The notes under the pieces were generated by a model that saw only the letters and a program-made list of their open reading frames with translations, was not told the origin of the DNA and did not search any database. The translations under genes and the position numbers were made by a program. Source: Bacteroidota bacterium (GTDB lineage Bacteria > Bacteroidota > Bacteroidia > Chitinophagales > LD1). From it: a DNA stretch of 38,674 bases. Position 1 is the stretch's first letter. Each line of letters begins with the position of its first letter. Shown piece by piece: positions 9,534 to 18,326 of the stretch. The stretch spans positions 1-38,674 of the forward strand of contig CANHIG010000005.1 of NCBI GenBank assembly GCA_947461105.1, given 5' to 3'.

Positions 9534-10676
9534 ATGGAAAGAAATAATCAACGAAGAACTTTTCTGCAAAAAATGTCTTTGGGTGTCACAACACTGTTCA
9601 CGCTACCATTATCCAACTTTGCATCTTCTTTTAAAAATGAATACGATAAAAAAGCAAAAAGTATGAACCCTGTATTAAAAGTAAAGCCTCTCGGATTTCA
9701 ATGGGAAACCGCAGATCCATTTTTGTTTTGTGTACACCACGAAGATAAATTCCCCAAAGGAAATGATGAAATGGGACCTGCTACTTCCATGGAAGGCCGA
9801 CATTTAGGCGATGACTTTATCATCAAAGATGGATTCAGAATGTATCATGGGAAAAGAGTTCCGGGCTTTCCGGGACATCCGCATCGCGGCTTTGAAACTA
9901 TTACTGTTGTGAGAGAAGGCATTGTAGATCATGCTGACTCGCTTGGCGCAGCAGGGAGGTACGGAAATGGTGATGTGCAATGGATGACTGCCGGAAAAGG
10001 AGTGCAACATTCAGAAATGTTTCCGCTGATTCATAAAGACAAGGAAAACCCCATGGAACTATTTCAAATCTGGCTCAATTTACCGAGAAAAAATAAAATG
10101 GTGGAACCTTATTTCACCATGCTTTGGAGCGATTCTATTCCGAAAATCATACTAAAAGACAATCAGAACAAAGAAGTAAAAATAGAAGTGATTGCAGGAA
10201 AACTATTTGGCAAAACAGCTCCTCCTCCCCCTCCAAATTCCTGGGCAAGCGACCCTTCAAATGAAGTAGCCGTATGGAATATAAAAATGCAAGCCAATGC
10301 AAGTTTAACACTCCCAAAAGCTTCGAAGGGAGTGAACAGAACGTTATATTTTTATGAAGGGGATGCCATAAATATTGCGGAGCAGACTATTCCTAAATAT
10401 CATGCAGCAGAGGTCAATGCCGAAAGTGAAATCACTATTCAAAATGGCAATCATATTTCACGCATATTGGTGCTTCAGGGAAAACCCATTGATGAACCTG
10501 TTATACAATATGGCCCTTTTGTGATGAATACTAAAGAAGAAATACATCAGGCCTTTGATGATTATCATAAAACGCAATTTGGAGGATGGCCGTGGTCTCG
10601 AGCAGATCAAACTCACCCGAGAAGCGAGGGCAGATTTGCGCTTCATGCAGATGGAAGAAAGGAAGTGAAATCCTAG
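9534..10676 (+). CDS. Pirin family protein with Tat-like signal sequence
   Basis: HPHRGFETITVVREGIVDHADSLG and GDVQWMTAGKGVQHSEM pirin cupin motifs; N-terminal QRRTFLQK followed by a hydrophobic stretch. Confidence 0.92.
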   Translation: MERNNQRRTFLQKMSLGVTTLFTLPLSNFASSFKNEYDKKAKSMNPVLKVKPLGFQWETADPFLFCVHHEDKFPKGNDEMGPATSMEGRHLGDDFIIKDGFRMYHGKRVPGFPGHPHRGFETITVVREGIVDHADSLGAAGRYGNGDVQWMTAGKGVQHSEMFPLIHKDKENPMELFQIWLNLPRKNKMVEPYFTMLWSDSIPKIILKDNQNKEVKIEVIAGKLFGKTAPPPPPNSWASDPSNEVAVWNIKMQANASLTLPKASKGVNRTLYFYEGDAINIAEQTIPKYHAAEVNAESEITIQNGNHISRILVLQGKPIDEPVIQYGPFVMNTKEEIHQAFDDYHKTQFGGWPWSRADQTHPRSEGRFALHADGRKEVKS

Positions 10677-10704
10677 ATTTACTATTCGAAATAATACAAA
10701 CAAA

Positions 10705-10734
10705 AAACCCATCACGTTATCTCGTGATGGGTTT
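10705..10734. terminator. Bidirectional rho-independent terminator
   Basis: Perfect 12-bp stem AAACCCATCACG-ttatct-CGTGATGGGTTT between convergent genes, with an A-tract on the 5' side (T-tract on the minus strand). Confidence 0.85.
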
Positions 10735-10758
10735 CTGATATTTGATTTATGCAGACTA

Positions 10759-11183
10759 TTAATCCTCTAACTCACTGCCATCTGAATCATCAGTTGCTTT
10801 ACCTTTTTCAGCTTTCTTCTCTGCTTTAGCCTCGTCCCAAGCCTTTTTCACTTTAGCAAATTGCTCAGGTGTCAATGCCGACTGAATTCCCGCTCTGTGT
10901 TTTTGATGAGCCGCATTCAACGCAGCCTTATCAGGAGGGCTGGTTGCTTTTGCTTTACGGACAGATGAAATATGCTCTAAATTCACCGGATAAATGTTAG
11001 CACTCAAATCCTGAGGAAATGCAAATTTCTGAATCATTTTGTCTGTGCACTTTTTAGCTAACTCTTCATTTGAAAGAGTTGCATTTTTTTGTTTAGCATT
11101 TCCGGCTTTTTTGTCTTGTCCTTGTGCATTGATAGTAGCTATGCTCATCAGACCAATTGCTACGAGAAAAACATTTTTTTCAT
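10759..11183 (-). CDS. Small secreted charged protein, uncharacterised; N-terminal signal peptide separated by an apparent 1-nt frameshift (ORF track covers 10759..11148)
   Basis: ATG at 11183 followed by A7; adding one A gives MKKNVFLVAIGLMSIATINAQGQ..., which joins in frame with the 129-aa ORF. Confidence 0.65.
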
Positions 11184-11298
11184 GGTTGCTTTTTTTGTTT
11201 GAGATAAATATAGGAGTTGGATAATTTAAAATTACTCCCGTTTAATTTAGTTACCCTTTTTCGATTTTGTTAACTTATAGGATTCCGGCTGTTGAAAA

Positions 11299-12693
11299 TC
11301 AAAACTCATTCACCTCAAGAATCTTCTCGTTGTTGGCTCGTGGATTAAATTCACCTTCCCACTTGGCAATGACTACTGTAGCTAAACAGTTCCCGATTAT
11401 ATTAACGGCTGTTCGTCCCATATCCATTACCACATCCACCGCCATAATCAGATACACCGGCCACATCGGCAAATCAAACTGACTGACTGTTGCAGCAAGA
11501 ATCACCATACTCGCTCTGGCTACTCCCGCCACACCTTTGCTGGTGAGCATGAGCGTAAGGCAAATCATAATCTGTTGACTAATTGTTAACTGAACTCCCG
11601 CGACCTGAGCCACAAAAATACTGGCTAATGAAAGATAAAGTGTGGTGCCATCGAGATTAAAACTATAGCCAGTTGGCAAAACAAAACCAACAATTTTTGG
11701 AGGCACACCTATTCTTTCCATTTCTTCAATAGCGCGAGGCAAAGCTGACTCTGAACTGGCTGTAGCAAATGCAATGCTCACAGGCTCAGAAATGGCATTC
11801 AGGAATTTCTTAATCGGAACTTTCACCACCAAAGCAATCGGCAGCAATACGCCCAAAACAAAAATGACCAGACCGAGATAGAGCGAACCCACAAGTTTTG
11901 CTAACGGCAAAAAGATATTCATCCCCATAGTGCTGACAGTGTAGGCAATAGCTCCGCCAACCGCAAATGGCGCAAACAGCATCACAATATTGGTGAACTT
12001 AAACATTACTTCGCTCAGGCTGTCGCAGAAAGAAAGCATCACCTGACGTTTTTCCTTTTTAACCATTGCCAATCCAATGCCAAAGAGAATAGAGAAAATG
12101 ACTACTTGCAGAATAAAACCTTCCGAAACAGATTTAGCAATGTTCTCAGGGAAAATTTCGATGATATGGTCTTGCCATGTTTTCGCACTCACGGGAATCA
12201 CTTCTTCGTGAATCTGCTCGGGTTTGATGAAGCCTTCTCCGGGTTTGGTAATGTTCACCACCGCAAGTCCGATGATTAAAGCAATTGTAGTTACCACTTC
12301 AAAATAGAGCAAGGCTTTCAAACCCATTCTGCCTACCTGTTTCAAATCAGAATGCCCCGCAATGCCGACCACCAACGTTCCGAAAAGTAATGGCGCAATG
12401 ATGGTTTTGATGCAACGTAGAAAAATCTTGCCTAAGATTTTTCCGTTAGCTGCTACTTCCGGGAAATACAAACCAACCTCCGCTCCTATTAACATGCTCG
12501 TAAAAATCCAGATGGTGAGGTTATTGCGTTTCAGTGCATAAGCTATGAGGCAGATTTCACCCGCCCAGCGGATAACATCGAGGTATGAGCCGCCTGGAAA
12601 CCAGCCCGCTACTGACGACATCAGCCACAGAGCAACGTAAACAGCAAGTAATACAGCTGCAAAGGGTAAAAGATATTTGTTGATTTTGTTCAT
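11299..12693 (-). CDS. Dicarboxylate/amino acid:cation symporter (DAACS family)
   Basis: TASSESALPRAIEEMERIGVPPKIVGFVLPTGYSFNLDGTTLYLSLASIFVAQ signature. Confidence 0.95.
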   Translation of the reverse strand: MNKINKYLLPFAAVLLAVYVALWLMSSVAGWFPGGSYLDVIRWAGEICLIAYALKRNNLTIWIFTSMLIGAEVGLYFPEVAANGKILGKIFLRCIKTIIAPLLFGTLVVGIAGHSDLKQVGRMGLKALLYFEVVTTIALIIGLAVVNITKPGEGFIKPEQIHEEVIPVSAKTWQDHIIEIFPENIAKSVSEGFILQVVIFSILFGIGLAMVKKEKRQVMLSFCDSLSEVMFKFTNIVMLFAPFAVGGAIAYTVSTMGMNIFLPLAKLVGSLYLGLVIFVLGVLLPIALVVKVPIKKFLNAISEPVSIAFATASSESALPRAIEEMERIGVPPKIVGFVLPTGYSFNLDGTTLYLSLASIFVAQVAGVQLTISQQIMICLTLMLTSKGVAGVARASMVILAATVSQFDLPMWPVYLIMAVDVVMDMGRTAVNIIGNCLATVVIAKWEGEFNPRANNEKILEVNEF

Positions 12694-12990
12694 AGGTTAG
12701 TTTGGCTATGATTTTGGAAACTCCATATTCGTAAAGATAGCGGGAAAAATGAAGCGGCATAACTGGAACATTATTTAGAATGCTATTCGAGATATTCTTA
12801 TGTATGAATTAGAATTTTATTTTTATCTCTATTTCGAGATTCAAAAGGCAAAACGTTATCTAAATTTTGCCTGAGGCAGTTGATAGTTTACGCTTTAGCG
12901 TTAAGAACAATGTATACAGTACCTCTCTATTCCCAACTGTTCTTAGTCTGACGGTTAGCAATAGGAAGGCGACTACGAACTTCCCAACAA

Positions 12991-13188
12991 CTACTCACTC
13001 GGCATCACAAATGCCAGAATGATATAAAGCAGCAAACCCGTACCGAATCCGAAAAACAGCAGCAGGAAACCAACGCGAACTAATGTCGGGTCTAAATCGA
13101 AATAGTTTGCCAATCCACTGCACACTCCAAAGATTTTCTTTTCGCCTTTCACTAATCGTTTTTGCTTAGTTTGTTGTTTTATCGTCAT
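12991..13188 (-). CDS. PspC domain-containing protein (start reassigned from 13314 to 13188)
   Basis: KRLVKGEKKIFGVCSGLANYFDLDPTLVRVGFLLLFFGFGTGLLLYIILAFVMP; the 42 aa upstream in the ORF are translated repeat sequence. Confidence 0.9.
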   Translation of the reverse strand: MTIKQQTKQKRLVKGEKKIFGVCSGLANYFDLDPTLVRVGFLLLFFGFGTGLLLYIILAFVMPSE

Positions 13189-13306
13189 TGCGATGCTTTG
13201 CGAAGCAATCTCCTCAAATACAGATTGCTTCAGTCGAAGACTCTTTCGCAATGACGGAAAGATTCCTCGCTCGGGGACTCGCATCAGAATGACAAAAGCC
13301 AAGATA
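13183..13306. repeat. Dispersed intergenic repeat-like element with palindromic ends
   Basis: CGTCATTGCGA (13183-13193) inverted against TCGCAATGACG (13246-13256), then GGAAAGATTCCTCGCTCGGGGACTCGCATCAGAATGAC; resembles intergenic repeats I recall from Bacteroidota genomes. Confidence 0.65.
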
Positions 13307-13317
13307 CAAAACACAAA

Positions 13318-14406
13318 TTACATATCGTAATTCAGCACTATTCCGTTGCTTTTTGGATGCGACTGGCAGGTTAAAACATAGCCTCTAGCAATTTCAGCAT
13401 CGGTTAGCGATTCACGGTCGTCCATTTCCACTTTTCCTGAAACGAGTTTTGCGCGGCAGGTGCAACAAGCTGCCACCATACATGAATACGGAGGATCGTA
13501 ACCGGCATCCAGAGCAGCAGTTAGAATAGTTTCCTTTTCTGAAACATCAAACTCCACTTCGTTGCCGTCATAAATGATTTTGACTTTGGTTTTTCCTGTA
13601 AAAGGTTCTTCGCTAACAGAAGTGCTGCCAACATTAGCAGCTACCTTGTCCTCATCAGCCTTAGCGGTGAAGTATTCTATATGTACTTTTTCTTTAGCTA
13701 TGCTCAAACTCTCCAAGGCACTTTCGATTTCCTTCATCATAGGTGTTGGCCCGCAAATGAAAAACTCTGCATTGCCAAAATTCATATCGGTATTCTCTTT
13801 CAGCAGTTTCAGTGCCATATCTTTTACGATAAAGCCCGTATAACTATTCCAGCCCGTTTCTGGCTTATCCAGGATATGTACTACTTTAAGTCTATTGTTA
13901 TTTTCAGCTTCTATTTGCTGAAGTTGCTCACGGAAAATGATGCTTTGGGTATCACGATTTCCATAAAAAAGGGTGGCTTTGCTAGTAGGCTCAGCCGCTA
14001 ACACAGATTTCATGATAGAGAACACCGGTGTGATTCCTGAACCTCCACCAAACAAAATATAGTGTTTCGAATTGGATGCCGCTATTGGTGAATGGAAATT
14101 GCCCATGGGTTCCATCACTTCCAGTTCCATTCCCGAAGCCAAAGTTTTATTGATGAAAGTAGAAACTACTCCACCAGCCACTTCCTTCACGGCAATAGTA
14201 ATTGGCTCGTTTTTATAAGGCGAGCTGCAAAATGAATAGGATCGATTATGCAACTGACCACTTACCGGAACACGAAGCGTCATATACTGTCCCGGAATGT
14301 AATTGAACTTATCTTTGAGTTCCTGAGGAACATCGAATGAAACAGACACTGCATCAGGCGTTTCGCGCTTTACTGATGCTACTTTCAGCTTATGAAAATG
14401 CGACAT
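13318..14406 (-). CDS. PaaE-like ferredoxin--NADP reductase with C-terminal 2Fe-2S ferredoxin domain
   Basis: RSYSFCSSP FAD-binding, GGGSGITPVFSIMKSVL, CMVAACCTCRAKLVSGKVEM 2Fe-2S motif. Confidence 0.92.
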   Translation of the reverse strand: MSHFHKLKVASVKRETPDAVSVSFDVPQELKDKFNYIPGQYMTLRVPVSGQLHNRSYSFCSSPYKNEPITIAVKEVAGGVVSTFINKTLASGMELEVMEPMGNFHSPIAASNSKHYILFGGGSGITPVFSIMKSVLAAEPTSKATLFYGNRDTQSIIFREQLQQIEAENNNRLKVVHILDKPETGWNSYTGFIVKDMALKLLKENTDMNFGNAEFFICGPTPMMKEIESALESLSIAKEKVHIEYFTAKADEDKVAANVGSTSVSEEPFTGKTKVKIIYDGNEVEFDVSEKETILTAALDAGYDPPYSCMVAACCTCRAKLVSGKVEMDDRESLTDAEIARGYVLTCQSHPKSNGIVLNYDM

Positions 14407-14436
14407 AAATTTGGATAAATAATGAATTATAAGGTT

Positions 14437-14850
14437 CTAGCAATAGTGATTAAACACCTGTTTCAAATGATCTGCAATGGTTTGAGCCGAGTTGCCTTCT
14501 ATCTGATGTCTTTCGATGAAATGCACTAATTTACCATCTTTAAAAAGAGCCATGCTCGGAGAAGAAGGCGGATAAGGCATAGTATATTCACGGGCTTTGG
14601 CAACAGCCTCTTTATCTACACCTGCAAAAACGGTGACAAGATTAGTCGGTAATTTGTCATTGCTTAGAGCTAGTTTCACAGCAGGTCTTGCTGCACCGGC
14701 TGCGCAACCGCAAACGGAATTGAAAACAAGCAAAGTAGTTCCCTCTTTATGAGAAAATTGAGCATCCACATCCTGTGGACCAGTTAATTCTTTGAATCCC
14801 AATGAAGTAAGGTCTGCTTTCATGGGTGCTACTAATTCTGCTGGATACAT
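14437..14850 (-). CDS. BrxA/BrxB family bacilliredoxin
   Basis: VFNSVCGCAAGAARPAVKLAL CGC motif, TVFAGVDKEAVAKARE, PSSPSMALFKDGKLVHFIERHQIEG. Confidence 0.92.
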   Translation of the reverse strand: MYPAELVAPMKADLTSLGFKELTGPQDVDAQFSHKEGTTLLVFNSVCGCAAGAARPAVKLALSNDKLPTNLVTVFAGVDKEAVAKAREYTMPYPPSSPSMALFKDGKLVHFIERHQIEGNSAQTIADHLKQVFNHYC

Positions 14851-14886
14851 ATTTTTGATATTTTATGGTTTATAAATAAATGCATT

Positions 14887-15207
14887 TTAAAGAAATCCTA
14901 ATTCTAATTTAGCCTCCTCACTCATCATATCCTGACCCCAAGGCGGATCAAATACGAGCTCCACGACCGCATCGCTCACGCCCGATACGCTCTTCACTTT
15001 CTGCTCTACTTCTCCCGGCAGTGTGCCTGCTACAGGGCAACTGGGCGATGTGAGGGTCATAACTACCTCTGCCACATCTTCAGGCAAAAGATTGACTTCA
15101 TAGATCAATCCTAAATCGTATATATTTACGGGAATTTCAGGATCAAAAATTGTCTTGAGCATGACTATTATAGCCTCTTTAGTTTCCTCTTGTGTTTTTG
15201 ATTCCAT
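14887..15207 (-). CDS. MIP18/DUF59 family Fe-S assembly protein (SufT/PaaD-like)
   Basis: TIFDPEIPVNIYDLGLIYEVNL, MTLTSPSCPVAGTLPGEVEQKV, VVELVFDPPWGQDMMSEEAKLELG. Confidence 0.92.
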   Translation of the reverse strand: MESKTQEETKEAIIVMLKTIFDPEIPVNIYDLGLIYEVNLLPEDVAEVVMTLTSPSCPVAGTLPGEVEQKVKSVSGVSDAVVELVFDPPWGQDMMSEEAKLELGFL

Positions 15208-15260
15208 TGATTGTGCGAAAATATTATTTTTGCGGTTAGAAAATCAATTAGTAAACATTT

Positions 15261-15292
15261 TTTGATATTTCGGAAAAATATTCTGATATTTG
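15261..15292 (+). promoter_or_regulatory. Candidate Bacteroidota-type promoter for rpmB
   Basis: TTTG at 15261-15264, 20-nt spacer, GATATTTG at 15285-15292 (one mismatch to TAnnTTTG), 33 nt upstream of the rpmB ATG. Confidence 0.45.
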
Positions 15293-15324
15293 CCCCTCTT
15301 TATAGAAATTAATAAGAACGCACT

Positions 15325-15567
15325 ATGTCTAACTTTTGTGAATTAACAGGAAAAGGCCCAATGTTCGGGCACTACGTTTCCCACTCAAACAGGAAAACGA
15401 AAAGAAAGTTTTTGCCAAACTTAAGAACAAAGAAATTCTATATCCCTGAGCTTGATGAGTGGATTACGCTGAAAGTTTCTACTTCTGCAATCCGCACCAT
15501 TGCAAAAAGAGGTATATACAGCTACTTGAAAGATTTGAACAAAAAAGGAGATATTATCCTTAAATAA
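15325..15567 (+). CDS. rpmB: 50S ribosomal protein L28
   Basis: CELTGKGPMFGHYVSHSNRKTKRKFLPNLRTKKFYIPE. Confidence 0.97.
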   Translation: MSNFCELTGKGPMFGHYVSHSNRKTKRKFLPNLRTKKFYIPELDEWITLKVSTSAIRTIAKRGIYSYLKDLNKKGDIILK

Positions 15568-15586
15568 TTTATAAAACACTACTACA

Positions 15587-15775
15587 ATGGCTAAGAAGTC
15601 TAAAGGAAACAGAATACAGGTAATTTTGGAGTGTACTGAACACAAAGACAGCGGTCTATCAGGTACTTCAAGATACATGACCTATAAAAACAGGAAGAAT
15701 ACTACTGAGCGTATAGAGCTTAAGAAGTATAATCCGATTATGAAAAAAGTAACCGTTCACAAAGAAATAAAATAA
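15587..15775 (+). CDS. rpmG: 50S ribosomal protein L33
   Basis: [20 protein letters not shown]...[31 protein letters not shown]. Confidence 0.97.
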   Translation: MAKKSKGNRIQVILECTEHKDSGLSGTSRYMTYKNRKNTTERIELKKYNPIMKKVTVHKEIK

Positions 15776-15781
15776 TAAGCC

Positions 15782-15949
15782 ATGGCAAAAGTATCAAAGA
15801 ATGCCCGTACTGACAGGGGTGCACAAGTAGGTTCTAAAGACTATGTTAGAGTGATTAAAGCTGTAAAAGGCAAATCAGGTGCGTATGGTTTTTTAGAAAA
15901 AATAGTTCACAAAGACAAAGTTCAAGAGTTTCTGAAAGCTCAAGGCTAA
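15782..15949 (+). CDS. DUF4295 family protein
   Basis: 55-aa ORF (below the track cutoff) MAKVSKNARTDRGAQVGSKDYVRVIKAVKGKSGAYGFLEKIVHKDKVQEFLKAQG; matches the gene expected between rpmG and ftsY in Bacteroidota. Confidence 0.92.
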   Translation: MAKVSKNARTDRGAQVGSKDYVRVIKAVKGKSGAYGFLEKIVHKDKVQEFLKAQG

Positions 15950-15968
15950 TTATGTCAAAAAGATAACT

Positions 15969-16008
15969 AAAGCATCTTTGACTTCGGTTAAAGATGCTTT
16001 TTTATTTA
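15969..16008 (+). terminator. Rho-independent terminator
   Basis: AAGCATCTTT-gacttcggtt-AAAGATGCTT followed by TTTTATTT. Confidence 0.85.
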
Positions 16009-16035
16009 CTTTGAGCACAAATCGAAAAACACAGT

Positions 16036-16989
16036 ATGGGAATTTTCGACATTTTCTCCAAAAAGCAACAAGAAGATTTAGACGAAGGTCTTTCTAAGAC
16101 TAAAGAAGGATTTTTATCTAAAATAACTAAAGCTATTGCAGGAAAGTCAAAGATAGATATTGAAGTGCTCGATCAGCTGGAAGAAGCTTTGGTGTCATCA
16201 GATGTAGGGTTAAATACTACTATCAAAATTATAGAAAGGGTAGAAAAAAGAGCTGCTACCGATAAATATACGTCCTCCTCAGAATTAGATAAACTGATAA
16301 AAGAAGAAATCTCAAATCTAATCATAGAAAACAGCAAAAGTGATATAACGGCACTGGAAGAACTGACCCAAGGGAAAAAACCGTTTGTGCTGTTGGTGGT
16401 TGGGGTGAATGGAGCAGGAAAAACTACGACTATTGGCAAATTGGCCAATCAATTCAAATTGCGAGGTAAAAAAGTAATACTTGGCGCAGCTGATACCTTT
16501 CGCGCGGCCGCAGTTGATCAGCTAAGCGTTTGGGCGCAGCGAGCTCAGGTAGAGATTGTAAGTGGTCAGATGGGCGCGGACCCTGCTTCTGTAGCATTTC
16601 AGACAGTAGAAAAAGGAGTGGCCGATGGCGCTGATGTAATTATTATTGACACGGCAGGCAGGCTGCACAATAGAATAGACCTGATGAATGAGCTTAGTAA
16701 AATAAAGCGGGTAATGCAAAAAATTATTCCTGATGCTCCGCATGAAGTCATGCTTGTTTTAGATGGGTCAACAGGACAAAATGCTATTGAACAGGCTAAG
16801 CATTTTACAGCAGCTACTCAGGTTACAGCTCTTACAATAACCAAGCTTGACGGCACAGCAAAAGGCGGAGTTATTATAGGAATTATAGACCAATTTAAAA
16901 TTCCGGTTAGATTCATTGGCGTGGGTGAAGCCATTGATAAACTCCAAATTTTTAATGCCAAGGCATTTGTAAATTCTCTTTTGAAATAA
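16036..16989 (+). CDS. ftsY: Signal recognition particle receptor FtsY
   Basis: GVNGAGKTTTIGKLA, AADTFRAAAVDQL, IIDTAGRLHN, TKLDGTAKGG. Confidence 0.97.
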   Translation: MGIFDIFSKKQQEDLDEGLSKTKEGFLSKITKAIAGKSKIDIEVLDQLEEALVSSDVGLNTTIKIIERVEKRAATDKYTSSSELDKLIKEEISNLIIENSKSDITALEELTQGKKPFVLLVVGVNGAGKTTTIGKLANQFKLRGKKVILGAADTFRAAAVDQLSVWAQRAQVEIVSGQMGADPASVAFQTVEKGVADGADVIIIDTAGRLHNRIDLMNELSKIKRVMQKIIPDAPHEVMLVLDGSTGQNAIEQAKHFTAATQVTALTITKLDGTAKGGVIIGIIDQFKIPVRFIGVGEAIDKLQIFNAKAFVNSLLK

Positions 16990-17007
16990 TACGATTAATC
17001 AATTCGT

Positions 17008-18318
17008 TTGAAAACTAAACAAATAGTAAAAGACAAGGTGTCTGTAATTACTCTAGGCTGCTCTAAGAACACAGTGGATAGCGAAGTGATGATGGCGCAT
17101 TTGCAAGGTGGCGGATATGATGTGATTCACGACAAATGGAAGAAGGGCAGAAATATTGTAATCGTAAATACTTGTGGCTTTATTGATAAAGCTAAAGAGG
17201 AATCTATCAATACGATTCTGGAATATGCCGATGCGAAAGAAAACGGGAAAATTGAGAAATTGTATGTGACCGGTTGTTTATCGCAACGATACAAGGATAG
17301 TCTGGAAACTGAAATCCCGCAAGTGGATGCTTTTTACGGTACTAACGAATTACCACGGTTACTCAAAAATTTCAAGATTGATTATAAACACGAATTAGTT
17401 GGAGAGCGTTTTCTTTCTACACCAAAACACTTCGCCTATTTAAAAATTTCAGAAGGATGTAACAGAACCTGCTCTTTCTGTGCTATTCCTCTAATGCGCG
17501 GCAAGCATATTTCTAAAAGCATTGACGATTTAGTGATAGAAGCCAAAAATCTTGCTGCACAAGGCGTGAAAGAATTAATTCTGATTGCTCAGGAGTTGAC
17601 CTACTATGGCATAGACATTTACAAAAAGCGTAGTTTAAATAAACTACTAAGCGAATTAGCTCAAGTAGACGGTATAGAATGGATACGATTACACTACGCC
17701 TATCCTGCTCAGTTTCCTTTGGAAATATTGGATGCAATAGCTGATAATCCGAAAGTATGCAACTATCTGGATATGCCACTGCAACACGCCAGTGACAATA
17801 TTCTTAAATCCATGCGAAGAAATATAACCATGGATGAAACACAGCAGTTGATTGATACTATTCGCAAAAGAATTCTAGGTATTAATATCCGCACCACAAT
17901 GCTGGTTGGTTATCCCGGGGAAACTGAACAAGACTTTGAAATCTTGAAATCCTTTATTGAGAGAAACAGATTTGACAGATTAGGTGTATTTCAATATTCA
18001 CACGAGGATGATACACGAGCTTTCAAACTTGAAGATGATATATCGCAAGAACTAAAAGAAGAAAGAGCAGCTGATTTGATGGATATTCAAGAAAGCATTT
18101 CTCACGAATTAAATCAAAAGAAAATAGGTAAAACATATAAAGTGCTTTTCGACAGAAAGGAAGGCAATTATTTCATCGGTAGAACAGAATACGACTCACC
18201 TGAGGTCGACAATGAAGTATTGGTAGATGCATCAAAAGCATATGTTCGCGTTGGTGATTTTGCAAATGTCAAAATCACTTCAGCAGAGGCTTTTGATTTA
18301 TATGGAGAAGTTATATAA
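17008..18318 (+). CDS. rimO: Ribosomal protein S12 methylthiotransferase RimO (TTG start in track)
   Basis: SVITLGCSKNTVDSEVMM, EGCNRTCSFCAIPLMRGKHISK radical SAM motif, YLDMPLQHASDNILKSMRR, C-terminal TRAM region. Confidence 0.96.
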   Translation: MKTKQIVKDKVSVITLGCSKNTVDSEVMMAHLQGGGYDVIHDKWKKGRNIVIVNTCGFIDKAKEESINTILEYADAKENGKIEKLYVTGCLSQRYKDSLETEIPQVDAFYGTNELPRLLKNFKIDYKHELVGERFLSTPKHFAYLKISEGCNRTCSFCAIPLMRGKHISKSIDDLVIEAKNLAAQGVKELILIAQELTYYGIDIYKKRSLNKLLSELAQVDGIEWIRLHYAYPAQFPLEILDAIADNPKVCNYLDMPLQHASDNILKSMRRNITMDETQQLIDTIRKRILGINIRTTMLVGYPGETEQDFEILKSFIERNRFDRLGVFQYSHEDDTRAFKLEDDISQELKEERAADLMDIQESISHELNQKKIGKTYKVLFDRKEGNYFIGRTEYDSPEVDNEVLVDASKAYVRVGDFANVKITSAEAFDLYGEVI

Positions 18319-18326
18319 CTTGATAC

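Noticed and set aside
13574-14001. Plus-strand ORFs opposite the ferredoxin reductase gene
   Set aside because: Antisense to a clear coding gene, no domain or ribosome-binding context
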